Positions 1 through 8,223 of a stretch of 17,882 nucleotides of DNA are shown piece by piece. Position numbers and translations under genes: made by a program. Positions within the stretch are counted from its first letter, which is position 1; each line of letters starts with the position of its first letter. Location of the stretch: positions 1-17,882 of the forward strand of contig JAAYPD010000305.1 of the NCBI GenBank assembly GCA_012520015.1. The letters are read 5' to 3'. The notes beneath the pieces were generated by a model that did not search any database, was not told the DNA's origin, and worked only from the letters and a program-made list of their open reading frames with translations. This DNA comes from Methanomicrobiales archaeon (GTDB taxonomy: Archaea; Halobacteriota; Methanomicrobia; Methanomicrobiales; Methanospirillaceae).

Positions 1-54
1 AAGATGTACCAAATATTCAGAATTCCGTGTGTTTCACATAACTGGTGTACCTCC

Positions 55-1236
55 ATGAAAGTGTTTTTTATAGGATTTGGTCAGGCTGGTGGCAAAATTG
101 TTGACCGGTTCATCGAGTTTGACAATAGAACCAATGGCAACAGTTTTCGTGCTATTGTTGTAAATACAGCCAGAACTGATCTGATGGGACTACAAAACCT
201 CGACTTTGAGGATCGTGTCCTTATCGGTCAGACGAGCGTCAAAGGTCATGGCGTGGGGACCGATAATGATACTGGTGCCCAGATTACCTTTGATGAGATC
301 GATATCATCATGAATGCTATTGACAGGAAAGGGATTGGTGATACTGAAGCATTTATTATTGTATCCGGACTTGGCGGCGGAACTGGTTCAGGTGGTTCGC
401 CTGTTCTTGCAAGGCACCTGAAGAAGATTTATAAAGAGCCGGTATATGTCCTGGGAGTTCTCCCGGCTCCTGAGGAAGGGCGCTTATATTCTTATAATGC
501 AGCAAGAAGCCTTGCAACACTGGTTAAAGAAGCAGACAATGTAATATTGTTTGATAATAGCGCATGGAAGAATGAAGGAGAGAGTATCAGGGGTGCTTTT
601 GACCGTTTGAATGATGAGATTGTCCGCAGGTTTGGGCTGCTTTTCCGTGCAGGAGAGATTGGTCACCATGGAATAGGTGAGATGGTCGTAGACTCCAGTG
701 AGATAATTAACACCCTACGTGGCGGAGGTATCAGCTCGGTAGGATATGCCATCAGCGAGGTCTCAACTCCTCCCCAGGCAGAGAGGGAGCGCGGATTCCT
801 TGATCGTATCATCGGACGAAAGCAGGTTGAAGAACGGCGTCCTGAAGATAAACTTCTTGGAGAAGACAAAACATCACGAATCTTATCACTTGTCAGAAGG
901 GCGATGCTTGGAAGACTCACCCTGCCTTGTGAATACAGTACAACAAGCAGGGCCCTTGTTCTTGTTGCCGGCCCTCCGGATGAACTTGACCGGAAAGGAA
1001 TTGAAAAAGCAAAAAGCTGGGTTGAAGAGAATATCGCAGGTGTTGAGGTCAGGGGCGGAGATTATCCGGCACAGAGCAGGTTCGTTGCTGCAGTTGTACT
1101 CCTTGCATCGATTGCTGATGCTCCAAGGGTTACAAATCTGCTTGAGATTGCAAAAGAGACAAAGGCAACGTCTGAACGAATTGACGAAGAGAATGTTCTG
1201 AAACTGGATGAGAGTATTGAACCACTCTTTGAGTGA
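55..1236 (+). CDS. CetZ-like tubulin/FtsZ-superfamily GTPase
   Basis: A 393-residue cytoplasmic GTPase of the FtsZ/tubulin superfamily, closest by motif to archaeal CetZ. In haloarchaea CetZ proteins control cell shape and motility rather than division. The nucleotide-binding parts are visible in order: the N-terminal GFGQAGGK loop (residues 7-14), NTARTD (37-42), GVGTDNDTGA (66-75), the tubulin signature GGGTGSGG (107-114), and a T7-like VVDSSEIINTL (211-221) that should supply the acidic residues for GTP hydrolysis across the subunit interface. I chose the ATG at 55 because the conserved MKVFFIGFGQ begins there and a GGTG lies about 9 bases before it; the frame stays open upstream to position 4, but that extension resembles no CetZ. 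The next gene starts 7 bases after the stop, so the two are probably cotranscribed. Superfamily is certain; CetZ rather than another noncanonical FtsZ is likely. Confidence 0.9.
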   Translation: MKVFFIGFGQAGGKIVDRFIEFDNRTNGNSFRAIVVNTARTDLMGLQNLDFEDRVLIGQTSVKGHGVGTDNDTGAQITFDEIDIIMNAIDRKGIGDTEAFIIVSGLGGGTGSGGSPVLARHLKKIYKEPVYVLGVLPAPEEGRLYSYNAARSLATLVKEADNVILFDNSAWKNEGESIRGAFDRLNDEIVRRFGLLFRAGEIGHHGIGEMVVDSSEIINTLRGGGISSVGYAISEVSTPPQAERERGFLDRIIGRKQVEERRPEDKLLGEDKTSRILSLVRRAMLGRLTLPCEYSTTSRALVLVAGPPDELDRKGIEKAKSWVEENIAGVEVRGGDYPAQSRFVAAVVLLASIADAPRVTNLLEIAKETKATSERIDEENVLKLDESIEPLFE

Positions 1237-1243
1237 GGAAATT

Positions 1244-2431
1244 ATGAAGACTGGATCATTAATCATCTTTTTAAGCATAATTTTTTGTTTAATCGCTATC
1301 CCGGCGATGGCCAGTGTTGAGGTCGGACATGTGAACGTAAGGCCTTCAGGAGATCTTGAATCAGGCAGGTCCAATGTCACGGCAGATCTACAGATGAATT
1401 TCATCTCGATCGGTGGCCAGACATTTCCCAGTGATGAGAGTATCTCCTTAAGAACTGAGCTGGAAAACCCTGTCTGGACATATTCCATCATTCTTGACGG
1501 TGTGGAAAATCCCCGGCCGCCTGTGAGCAGGAAACAACTTGATCTGTCAGGATGGGAGCTTTCCTATGAAAATGTCGACGAAAATGTAAAGGTCAGCCTT
1601 AAAGGAATGGCTCCCAATGTGGATAGCTCCAGGGAAATTGTAGTTGTTTCGGTCAATGTAGCAACCCCCGGAGGCAGGATCAAGGAGACGGTTAAGAATG
1701 TCACGGCTTTTGTTGCAAATCCCGGAGAGCTGAAAGGAGACATCTCTTCGGTAAAGGATGCCTATTCCAGGCTTGAAAAAGACATAGCCCAGAGCAAGGC
1801 TGATGGTATTGATGTATCCAAGGCAGAAGCAAAGGCAAAGGATGCATTAAAGTCCCTCAACTCTGCTGCAGGTGCAAGCTATTCAAATGCCCAGATTTAC
1901 ATCAAGAATGCAAACACCTATATCAAGGATGCATACTCGATGCTTGATCTTGGAATGTCCAAGAAGACCATCGAAGATGCAAAAGAAACCATTGACAAGG
2001 CTGATGAATGGATAAGTTACTTTAAAACAGAAAAAGGTCTTGGCAGTGATCCTCGTCTTGCCCCGATTGTAACCAAGCGGGAATTTGCCGCGGAATATAC
2101 AGCAGATGCAAAGAATCTCTATGATTCTGGAAAATATACAGAGGCCAAAAAAAGGGCTGATGAAGCATACAAAAAAGCAAATGAAGTATTTACCGAAACA
2201 CAGGAATTAAATGCTGAACTTGAAGCATCTCCGGTCGGATTTGCTCTTCCTGATCTCTCTGGTATCCTTGTTTATATTGTTGGCATTATCGTGGTTGTAA
2301 TCGTCATCTTCGGTCTTCTCAGGTTCATGAAGAATCGTGGAGGCAGAGGTGGCGGAGGAGGCGGAAGCTTTGGTTCACGTGAACGTCCAAGGAAAAAGTC
2401 AACCGCTCATCAGTACGATGAACTTTTCTGA
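1244..2431 (+). CDS. Secreted/membrane-anchored helical protein with Gly-rich basic tail
   Basis: A 395-residue protein that I do not recognise by family. It has a Sec-type signal peptide (residues 1-24, ending AMAS). A probable beta-rich domain to about residue 165 has NVT sequons typical of exported archaeal proteins. A long Lys/Ala/Glu-rich helical region (about 175-330) looks like coiled coil or repeated helical hairpins, with NANTYIKDAY and KANEVF segments. One transmembrane helix follows at about 336-360. The last 34 residues are a Gly-rich, Arg/Lys-rich tail ending in an acidic DELF. Positive charges after the helix put the tail in the cytoplasm. The start at 1244 follows a GTGAGG ribosome binding site and is the one that yields the signal peptide; an in-frame ATG-like start at 1208 lies inside the CetZ gene and spoils it. 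The 7-base gap to CetZ implies cotranscription, so a role linking CetZ to the membrane is possible but is inference only. Confidence 0.85.
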   Translation: MKTGSLIIFLSIIFCLIAIPAMASVEVGHVNVRPSGDLESGRSNVTADLQMNFISIGGQTFPSDESISLRTELENPVWTYSIILDGVENPRPPVSRKQLDLSGWELSYENVDENVKVSLKGMAPNVDSSREIVVVSVNVATPGGRIKETVKNVTAFVANPGELKGDISSVKDAYSRLEKDIAQSKADGIDVSKAEAKAKDALKSLNSAAGASYSNAQIYIKNANTYIKDAYSMLDLGMSKKTIEDAKETIDKADEWISYFKTEKGLGSDPRLAPIVTKREFAAEYTADAKNLYDSGKYTEAKKRADEAYKKANEVFTETQELNAELEASPVGFALPDLSGILVYIVGIIVVVIVIFGLLRFMKNRGGRGGGGGGSFGSRERPRKKSTAHQYDELF

Positions 2432-2447
2432 ACAATCTCCATCTTAT

Positions 2448-2471
2448 CTTTTTAATTCTGCGAAATTTTTT
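2448..2471 (+). terminator. Oligo-T terminator after the CetZ unit
   Basis: Two T-tracts (five T at 2449-2453, six T at 2466-2471) lie 18-40 bases past the stop of the upstream gene. Archaeal RNA polymerase terminates at such tracts without needing a strong hairpin. The next gene is convergent, which fits a terminator here. Confidence 0.5.
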
Positions 2472-2495
2472 GTTGCATAGAACAGCACTATTGTT

Positions 2496-4034
2496 TTAAA
2501 GATGGTGGGTTTTGGTAAACACATCCAGGTTCACAGTCCCCATCTTCCCGTCCCGAAGCAGATACCATTGTAAAACACGTTCATGATTATCATACCATGA
2601 GAACCAGTAGCTCAGGTGATATTCTCTCTTTTCATACCCTGGAAGTGATGAATAACTGTCAATGTCATGGGTGATGATAACATCTGGTTCATCACCGGCC
2701 CATGTGGCAGGATCTACTTTTTTACCATAAAACAGTATCTTGTCCCACTTGCCGCCCCTGTAGTACCATGGAAGCGGCCAGTATGAGTCAGAAGCTATAG
2801 CCACTTTCTCTCCAGTGTCTATGATAGCCATGACTTCACGCATGTCCTCCGAATTCTGGACCTGCACTATAGGTTCGTTGATATCAGCCGGAGTGAAGCA
2901 GACATGCATGGTCATCACCAGCAGGAAAATTATTGTAACGGCACCGGCGATTACTTTTCTTCCTTCAATCTTATAGGAGGCAAGAAGTATGACCGGGAAT
3001 AACTGGTGAATTAAAAGCCATGGCACTTTCTCCCCTACCCATCCGTAAAACACCATGGTAGAGCCGGCCCATGCAAGCAGAAGGATCATGAAGAGTGATC
3101 TCTTAATGCTTCCTTCATCCTGGCTGTCAGGCTCATGTAGTCGGATATAAGAAAAACCCTTTTCTTTCCATCCCCATAGCCAGGTACCGGCTACTGCCAG
3201 AATTAGTACCGGGATCTCATATAGTAAAAAGATCAGAAGGTACCAGTACGGCGGCCCACACAACCTGCACTGATCATGCATGGATGTCCAGTGTTCAATG
3301 GCCTTAAATGGTGCCTCAAAGAACATCAGTGGGTAGTTGAAGAATGATGAATAAAGAACAAAACCGATCCCGGCTGCAACCAGGAAAGCGCAGGTGAGGT
3401 CCCGTCTCCAGGTATCAGGTAAAGTAATATGGTGAAAATAAACCAGGACGATGAAAAACATTACAAAAACAAGGATTGCAACCGGCATATCCTCTTTAAG
3501 GCACATGCTAAAGGCTGCTGAAGACCCTGCAATAAATGCCCAGCCTGGTCTTTTAAACTCGATATATGCCAGGATAGCAAATAAAAGCAAAACAGTAAAG
3601 AAGAGCTGGAAGATGTCATGGCGAAGGAACCGCGAAAAATAAACCATGTCAGGCGAGAAAGCAAAAAACAACCCGGCCCAGATCGCATGGTTCCCTGACA
3701 GCCAGCCGGTTTTGTAAATGCTATATATCAGAAGAATTATGGCCGATCCAAACATTGCGGGTAAAAGTCTGACGATGAGATCAGAATCCCCAAAAAATCT
3801 GAAGAGTGCTGCGGTAAGATAATAGAGCAGGGGGCCATGGTACATGGGATCATACTGGTATATCCCTTTTGTCAGGAGTTCATAGCTGAACCATGCATGG
3901 ATTGCTTCATCGTGATGTAATAACTTGAGATTTGGCAGTATTACGCGAAGGATGAAACCTGCAAGAAAGATGATCACAAAGATCTTTTCAACTGTCCATT
4001 GTGCATATCGTTCCCGTAACACCTGAATATTCAT
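2496..4034 (-). CDS. agl23: Agl23-type GT-C family membrane protein (putative glycosyltransferase)
   Basis: A 512-residue polytopic membrane protein with about ten to twelve hydrophobic helices. The first extracytoplasmic loop carries LLHHDEAIHAW (residues 38-48) followed by YDPMYHGPLLYYLTAALFRFFGD. This is the acidic-loop signature of dolichyl-phosphate-mannose/ArnT-like GT-C glycosyltransferases, and in this form it fits the family annotated as flippase activity-associated protein Agl23 (TIGR03663), which works with lipid-linked sugars in archaeal surface glycosylation. A soluble C-terminal portion (about 395-512) lies outside the membrane. The start at 4034 follows a GGGGAT box 7 bases upstream. 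It lies downstream of the uS10 gene in the same direction but 194 bases away, with a T-tract between, so it is probably transcribed on its own. Family is confident; substrate and catalytic activity are not determined. Confidence 0.85.
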   Translation of the reverse strand: MNIQVLRERYAQWTVEKIFVIIFLAGFILRVILPNLKLLHHDEAIHAWFSYELLTKGIYQYDPMYHGPLLYYLTAALFRFFGDSDLIVRLLPAMFGSAIILLIYSIYKTGWLSGNHAIWAGLFFAFSPDMVYFSRFLRHDIFQLFFTVLLLFAILAYIEFKRPGWAFIAGSSAAFSMCLKEDMPVAILVFVMFFIVLVYFHHITLPDTWRRDLTCAFLVAAGIGFVLYSSFFNYPLMFFEAPFKAIEHWTSMHDQCRLCGPPYWYLLIFLLYEIPVLILAVAGTWLWGWKEKGFSYIRLHEPDSQDEGSIKRSLFMILLLAWAGSTMVFYGWVGEKVPWLLIHQLFPVILLASYKIEGRKVIAGAVTIIFLLVMTMHVCFTPADINEPIVQVQNSEDMREVMAIIDTGEKVAIASDSYWPLPWYYRGGKWDKILFYGKKVDPATWAGDEPDVIITHDIDSYSSLPGYEKREYHLSYWFSWYDNHERVLQWYLLRDGKMGTVNLDVFTKTHHL

Positions 4035-4140
4035 TGTTTATATCCCCGGAAAGTATACTGTACTGTTCAATAGAACTGATATGTATCTCTTGTGAAAAAT
4101 GCACCAGGTAGACGATTACATCTGTCTCCTGTTCGTCCGA

Positions 4141-4154
4141 AAAAAGAAAAGAAG
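4141..4154 (-). terminator. T-rich terminator after the EF-1alpha/uS10 unit
   Basis: On the minus strand this reads CTTCTTTTCTTTTTT, a T-rich run 75 bases beyond the stop of the uS10 gene. It is a plausible archaeal intrinsic terminator separating the translation operon from the Agl23-type gene downstream. Confidence 0.5.
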
Positions 4155-4228
4155 GTATCTCCATTAGGAGGTACTGTGGACGATATTGGGATTACTGTGG
4201 CTTATATGAAAAGCCGCCCATATTTGTC

Positions 4229-4537
4229 TCAGCTCTCAAGGACAATCTCAATGCCGATGTCCTTTGGTACCTGGGTCCGCATAAGCTGGCGGAGAGCTCG
4301 TTCATCAGCATCCAGATCAATGAGACGCTTATGAACCCTCATCTGCCATCGGTCCCAGGAAGCTGTCCCTTCCCCATCCGGACTTTTCCTGATGGGCACT
4401 ACAAGTTTCCTGGTTGGAAGGGGAATGGGACCGGCCAGATTCACACCGGTTCGCTCAGCGATCTCTTTGATTTTTTCACACACTTCTTCAACTTTCTGAT
4501 AGTCTGTTCCGGTGAGTCGGATTCTGGCCTTCTGCAT
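4229..4537 (-). CDS. rpsJ: 30S ribosomal protein uS10
   Basis: A 102-residue small-subunit ribosomal protein. The N-terminal MQKARIRLTGTDYQKVEEVC, the central LPTRKLVVPIRKSPDGEGTASWDRWQMRVHKR and the C-terminal QVPKDIGIEIVLES are typical of archaeal uS10 at its usual length. It sits 18 bases downstream of the EF-1alpha gene, the standard archaeal tuf-rps10 order, and a GGTG ribosome binding site lies just before its ATG (minus strand, 4543-4546). The protein helps form the head of the 30S subunit. Expression should follow the EF-1alpha promoter. Nothing unusual is visible in it. Confidence 0.97.
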   Translation of the reverse strand: MQKARIRLTGTDYQKVEEVCEKIKEIAERTGVNLAGPIPLPTRKLVVPIRKSPDGEGTASWDRWQMRVHKRLIDLDADERALRQLMRTQVPKDIGIEIVLES

Positions 4538-4555
4538 GATAACACCGAATTACTA

Positions 4556-5833
4556 TCAGCGCATCTGCTTTTTGACGACGTTTATACACATTCCGGCAGC
4601 AATGGTCTGGCCCATGTCACGGATTGCGAACCGTCCAAGCTGTGGGAATTCCTTTGCGTTTTCAAGACAGAGCGGCTTGGTTGGGTGACACTTGATAATT
4701 GCTGCATCTCCAGCCTTAAGGAAGGTCGGATTCTCCTCAAGGGTCTGACCAGTACGTGGGTCAAGCTTCTTGGTGAGTTCTGTAAACGTGCAGGCAGTCT
4801 GTGCAGTGTGACAGTGGAAGACAGGAGTATATCCTACGGTGATTGCACTTGGATGTTGAAGCACAACAATCTGTGCAGAAAACTCCTCTGCAACTGCCGG
4901 CGGATTGTCGGCTGCACCACAGACATCACCACGACGGACATCATCCTTTCCGATACCACGGACATTGAACCCGATGTTGTCGCCAGGTAATGCCTGCCCG
5001 ATCTCTTCATGGTGCATCTCGATGGATTTACATTCTCCGGTCTTGTTTGCCGGCATGAAGGTGACGTTCATACCTTTCTTGAGTATACCGGTTTCAACAC
5101 GGCCGACCGGAACGGTTCCAATACCGGAGATTGAGTAAGCATCCTGGATTGGAATACGAAGTGGCTTGTCGGTTGGTTTTTCTGGCACTTCAAGTTCGTT
5201 AAGCAGTCCGAAGAGTGGTTTTCCCTTGTACCATGAGGTATTTTCACTGTTCTTAACTACGTTGTCACCCTCGAATGCGCTGATCGGGATGAACTTGACG
5301 GTGTCAGGGTTGGTACCAACCATCTTTAAAAGGTTGCTGACTTCTGTCTTAACTTCGTTAAAGCGTCCCTCATCGTACTTTGCAGCATCCATCTTGTTGA
5401 CTGCAACGATAAGCTGCTTAATACCAAGTGTCTTGGACAGGAAGACATGCTCCTTGGTCTGTTCCATCACACCATCAGGTGCAGCAACGACAATAATTGC
5501 TGCATCTGCCTGTGATGCACCAGTGATCATGTTCTTGACAAAGTCCCTGTGTCCAGGGCAGTCCACGACGGTAAAGTAGTACTTGTCAGTGTCAAAGCGC
5601 TTGTGGGCAATATCAATAGTGATACCACGCTCACGTTCTTCCTTCAGGCTGTCCATAACCCAGGCAAAAGCAAATGAACCCTTGCCTTTTGATTCTGCCT
5701 CTTTCTTATACTGTTCGACGATGTGTGCCGGAACTGCTCCGGCTTCATACATCAGTCTGCCGACGGTAGTTGACTTACCATGGTCAATGTGACCAATAAC
5801 AGCGAGGTTAATGTGGGGCTTCTCAGTTGCCAT
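4556..5833 (-). CDS. tuf: Translation elongation factor EF-1alpha
   Basis: A 425-residue GTPase that delivers aminoacyl-tRNA to the ribosomal A site. The G motifs are intact: GHIDHGKST (residues 14-22), DCPGH (91-95), NKMD (146-149) and a SAF motif further on, followed by two beta-barrel domains; the length is normal for archaeal EF-1alpha. The start MATEKPHINLAVIG is the conserved one and has a GGAGG ribosome binding site 10 bases upstream (minus strand, 5844-5848). The gene is first in a tuf-rps10 unit. The usual upstream archaeal partners (rps12, rps7, fusA) are not adjacent: a divergent gene lies there instead, and tuf has its own promoter at about 5921-5935. Confidence 0.98.
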   Translation of the reverse strand: MATEKPHINLAVIGHIDHGKSTTVGRLMYEAGAVPAHIVEQYKKEAESKGKGSFAFAWVMDSLKEERERGITIDIAHKRFDTDKYYFTVVDCPGHRDFVKNMITGASQADAAIIVVAAPDGVMEQTKEHVFLSKTLGIKQLIVAVNKMDAAKYDEGRFNEVKTEVSNLLKMVGTNPDTVKFIPISAFEGDNVVKNSENTSWYKGKPLFGLLNELEVPEKPTDKPLRIPIQDAYSISGIGTVPVGRVETGILKKGMNVTFMPANKTGECKSIEMHHEEIGQALPGDNIGFNVRGIGKDDVRRGDVCGAADNPPAVAEEFSAQIVVLQHPSAITVGYTPVFHCHTAQTACTFTELTKKLDPRTGQTLEENPTFLKAGDAAIIKCHPTKPLCLENAKEFPQLGRFAIRDMGQTIAAGMCINVVKKQMR

Positions 5834-5920
5834 ATATACAAATCCTCCAATACCTCCGCACGATATCAGAGCTGCAAAGCACAGCCCGGTTCTGCGAGTA
5901 TTACATATTTGATAGAGGTC

Positions 5921-5935
5921 CTTTTAATATTTTTC
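5921..5935 (-). promoter_or_regulatory. TATA/BRE promoter of the EF-1alpha unit
   Basis: Read on the minus strand this is GAAAAATATTAAAAGG, an A-rich BRE-like element joined to a TATA box. It lies about 90 bases before the tuf start, predicting transcription from near 5895-5900 and a leader of about 65 bases that ends in a GGAGG ribosome binding site. A strong promoter is expected for this gene. Confidence 0.6.
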
Positions 5936-6015
5936 ACTCTGGGGCTCATACCAAATGAACGCTTGAATCTCTATTGACCGGGTTGAATCGAAGTGATTAA
6001 GAGGTTTTCAGGGGA

Positions 6016-6339
6016 ATGATCAGATTAGTAATGAAGTCACTTCCAATAATCAGAGAACCTGGTTCTGACAGGGCTTACGTGGAATGCGCCTCGGGAAAAC
6101 TGCCGGTTCACACAAGGTGCTCATATTGCATGAATTGTAAAGGAATTCAGGTGGGGGCGCGGGTTATGCCCTCTCCATACGAGAGTGCATTCTCCCGTAT
6201 CAGTGGGGGTTCTGTACCGCCAGAGATGTTAATGGAAGCTGCAATGCAGTTTAACAGCCTTGTCCGGGATGGGTCTGCGGTGGCCTGTAATGATGAAAAA
6301 GGAGAAGGTTATACCCCACGATTTGCATCGCGGCTCTGA
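6016..6339 (+). CDS. Small Cys-cluster protein of unknown function
   Basis: A 107-residue soluble protein that I do not recognise. Its notable part is RCSYCMNCKG, a CxxCxxC cluster, with further cysteines before (VECASG) and after (AVACNDE). Together these could hold zinc or an iron-sulfur cluster, but the pattern does not match a ferredoxin. The rest is hydrophilic with no signal peptide or membrane helix. A GAGG lies 11 bases before the ATG at 6016; an alternative ATG at 6031 would drop five residues and has no better site. The gene diverges from tuf and converges on cobS, so it stands alone. It is probably real because the codons look like those of its neighbours and both flanking gaps are natural, but no function can be given. 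Confidence 0.65.
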   Translation: MIRLVMKSLPIIREPGSDRAYVECASGKLPVHTRCSYCMNCKGIQVGARVMPSPYESAFSRISGGSVPPEMLMEAAMQFNSLVRDGSAVACNDEKGEGYTPRFASRL

Positions 6340-6366
6340 TCTGGTTTCATAGATCCTTCTTTTCTT
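6338..6366 (+). terminator. Hairpin plus T-rich tract between convergent genes
   Basis: GATCT (6338-6342) pairs with AGATC (6351-6355), and the pyrimidine-rich CTTCTTTTCTTC follows. It overlaps the stop of the small Cys-cluster gene and faces the 3' end of cobS, so it is placed where a terminator would be expected. The stem is short. Confidence 0.35.
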
Positions 6367-6372
6367 CAAAGT

Positions 6373-7104
6373 TCAGACAAGGATGATGGCAAGCACCGTC
6401 AGGACAGCGCAGCGGTTTATCTCCCCGGTTGCACCTGTAATGTCCCCGTTCACTCCCCCGAACAACCGGTAAGCCATGTATCTCATGAAGAGAGAGACAA
6501 AGACAAAAGCGACACATGAAGCAATTTTCGCATGAACCGGGAGAGGGAGCATGAGCGCAGGAATAAGAAGCATAGTGGCCGGGATAATATGCCACTTTTT
6601 TGTGTTTTTATTAAGTGCAGAATGGAGTCCTTCATGAAATGGTCTTCCATATGCTGTAAGCATGGCCATTCTCCATTTCCCCCCCACCTCTGCAAACACA
6701 AGGGCCGATGCAGCCATAATTGACTGGTGAATAGAACTGAGCGAGGCGATGGTAAGAAGAGTAATTGTCATACCAAGGACCATTGCACCAGTGCCCATCT
6801 GCCTGTCGGTCAAGGCCTTTATCCGTCTCTCCCTGGAACCATGCGCCATAAGCCCGTCCCCAAGATCAAAAAGACCATCCAGGTGATTTGCACCTGAAAC
6901 AAGGAAAATTATGCCGGATGCAAGAACTGCAAGGATGAGCGGCGGGGCCGGGATGAGCAGGATTACAATAGATCCGATTCCACCTGTAATGTACCCGGAA
7001 AGAGGATATAGCCAGGTATTTCGCGCAAATGCGTCAAACGGGGCAGTCTTCCCAAGTGGGAGTATGGTTGTAAACTGGAGCAGGGCACGGATGGCTTGAA
7101 TCAT
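6373..7104 (-). CDS. cobS: Adenosylcobinamide-GDP ribazoletransferase (cobalamin synthase)
   Basis: A 243-residue integral membrane enzyme that joins adenosylcobinamide-GDP to alpha-ribazole (or its phosphate), the last assembly step of cobamide synthesis. The signature NHLDGLFDLGDGLMA (residues 73-87), with acidic residues D76, D80 and D83 that bind metal and pyrophosphate, is intact. It is followed by RRIKALTDRQMGTGAM, also conserved, and several hydrophobic helices. Length is normal. It diverges from cobT, with only about 60 bases between the starts. No ribosome binding site is evident before the ATG. A GTATAC box at 7122-7127 sits about 18-20 bases upstream, so a very short or leaderless transcript is possible. 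Methanogens need cobamides for the methyltransferase Mtr, which explains the pathway here. Confidence 0.95.
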   Translation of the reverse strand: MIQAIRALLQFTTILPLGKTAPFDAFARNTWLYPLSGYITGGIGSIVILLIPAPPLILAVLASGIIFLVSGANHLDGLFDLGDGLMAHGSRERRIKALTDRQMGTGAMVLGMTITLLTIASLSSIHQSIMAASALVFAEVGGKWRMAMLTAYGRPFHEGLHSALNKNTKKWHIIPATMLLIPALMLPLPVHAKIASCVAFVFVSLFMRYMAYRLFGGVNGDITGATGEINRCAVLTVLAIILV

Positions 7105-7121
7105 GGATGCTTAGAAAAGTA

Positions 7122-7127
7122 GTATAC
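7122..7127. promoter_or_regulatory. Shared GTATAC box between cobS and cobT
   Basis: The palindrome GTATAC lies in the only space between the two divergent cobamide genes and could act as a TATA element in either direction. It is about 20 bases from the cobS ATG and about 40 from the chosen cobT start. Being a six-base palindrome it may be coincidental. Confidence 0.3.
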
Positions 7128-7164
7128 CAGGAGGATAAGGGCTTATGGTTTTTGAGTGAGATTG

Positions 7165-8199
7165 ATGATACAGCCGGAGAAACGAAATTTAATGGTCTTT
7201 TTATCAAATCCTGGTATGATGAAACCTGAAAACCCTTTGTTCATAGGCATATTAGCAAATACGATGCTCTCCACCGTTCCTGGTCTCTCCGGTGCCGGTC
7301 CGGACCCGATGGGTTCACTGCTTGTTCCTGTCCTGGATGCAGAACTTATCTGGCAGGGGAGTATCACAAGTTCTGATGCAACCCCGAATACACCGACCGG
7401 ATGCCCGACACCTGCATCGATCACAAGAGCCATTCTTGACTTTATTGGCCTTACTCCTCTTTTTATTAATGCAGGGCTTGCACATCCTCCAACTGTTCCG
7501 GTTCTGGATCTGCATGGACAGGCCGGAGGCGACCCACGAGAAGGGCCTGCTGTTCCTGAAGCGCTGCGTCTGTACAATGAGGGGGTACGGATTGGAAGAC
7601 TGCTGTCTGCATATGATATGCTTATCGTAGGAGAATGTGTTCCTGGAGGGACAACAACTGCGCTATGCGTTCTTAGATGCCTTGGATATGATGCAAAGGT
7701 GAGCAGCGCATCAGTGGCCAGCCCCTATCTTCTAAAGGAAGAGGTCTGTTCAGATGTTGCCCGTCGTATCGGGCGCACATTATCTGATCCACTTGAGATC
7801 GTCAGGGAGGCAGGTGATCCTATGATTGCGGTTGCGGCCGGACTTACAGAAGGATTCACCGGAAAGATGATCCTTGCTGGCGGGACCCAGATGCTGGCGG
7901 TTGCAGCAGTAATTAAATCACTTGGCAGGGATCCGCCTGATATAGTAACAACAGTTTACGTGCGGGATGATACATATGCAAGCTGTGAAAAAACTGCGCG
8001 GGATATCGGGGTTCCTGTTACTTATGTGGATCCCGGCTTTGGCAATGCCGGACATCAGGGTCTTGACAGATATTGCATGGGGGAAATTAAGGAAGGTATG
8101 GGATATGGAGGTGCCATGATGCTTGCATCCCTTCTGGGTTATAACCACGAGGAGATCACACGTTCGATCATCTCCTTTGTTTCAGGGTACAGTCCCTGA
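7165..8199 (+). CDS. cobT: Archaeal CobT: nicotinate-nucleotide-dimethylbenzimidazole phosphoribosyltransferase-like protein
   Basis: A 344-residue protein of the archaeal CobT group (the UPF0284/TIGR00303 type, as in Methanocaldococcus). The reaction activates the lower-ligand base by moving phosphoribose from nicotinate mononucleotide onto it, giving the alpha-ribotide that CobS uses. Conserved stretches are TPTGCPTPASITRA, the central VGECVPGGTTTAL, ILAGGTQMLAV and the late KEGMGYGGAM. The start is uncertain. GTG at 7156, ATG at 7165 and ATG at 7192 are all in frame. I chose 7165 because GTGAG ends 4 bases before it, which fits a GGTGA-type archaeal site; 7192 gives an N-terminus nearer the family's usual short one. 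Divergence from cobS supports a joint role in nucleotide-loop assembly. The protein is clearly this family; base specificity is not known from sequence. Confidence 0.88.
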   Translation: MIQPEKRNLMVFLSNPGMMKPENPLFIGILANTMLSTVPGLSGAGPDPMGSLLVPVLDAELIWQGSITSSDATPNTPTGCPTPASITRAILDFIGLTPLFINAGLAHPPTVPVLDLHGQAGGDPREGPAVPEALRLYNEGVRIGRLLSAYDMLIVGECVPGGTTTALCVLRCLGYDAKVSSASVASPYLLKEEVCSDVARRIGRTLSDPLEIVREAGDPMIAVAAGLTEGFTGKMILAGGTQMLAVAAVIKSLGRDPPDIVTTVYVRDDTYASCEKTARDIGVPVTYVDPGFGNAGHQGLDRYCMGEIKEGMGYGGAMMLASLLGYNHEEITRSIISFVSGYSP

Positions 8200-8223
8200 A
8201 TGCATATCTACTGACCGGCCCTA

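Noticed and set aside
886..1491. Minus-strand frame of 201 codons
   Set aside because: It lies antisense to CetZ and the signal-peptide gene, both of which have strong protein evidence.
4092..4334. Plus-strand frame of 80 codons between the Agl23-type and uS10 genes
   Set aside because: Over a third of it is antisense to uS10, it has no ribosome binding site, and the rest contains the T-rich terminator of the tuf unit.
4331..4990. Plus-strand frame of 219 codons
   Set aside because: Antisense shadow of uS10 and EF-1alpha.
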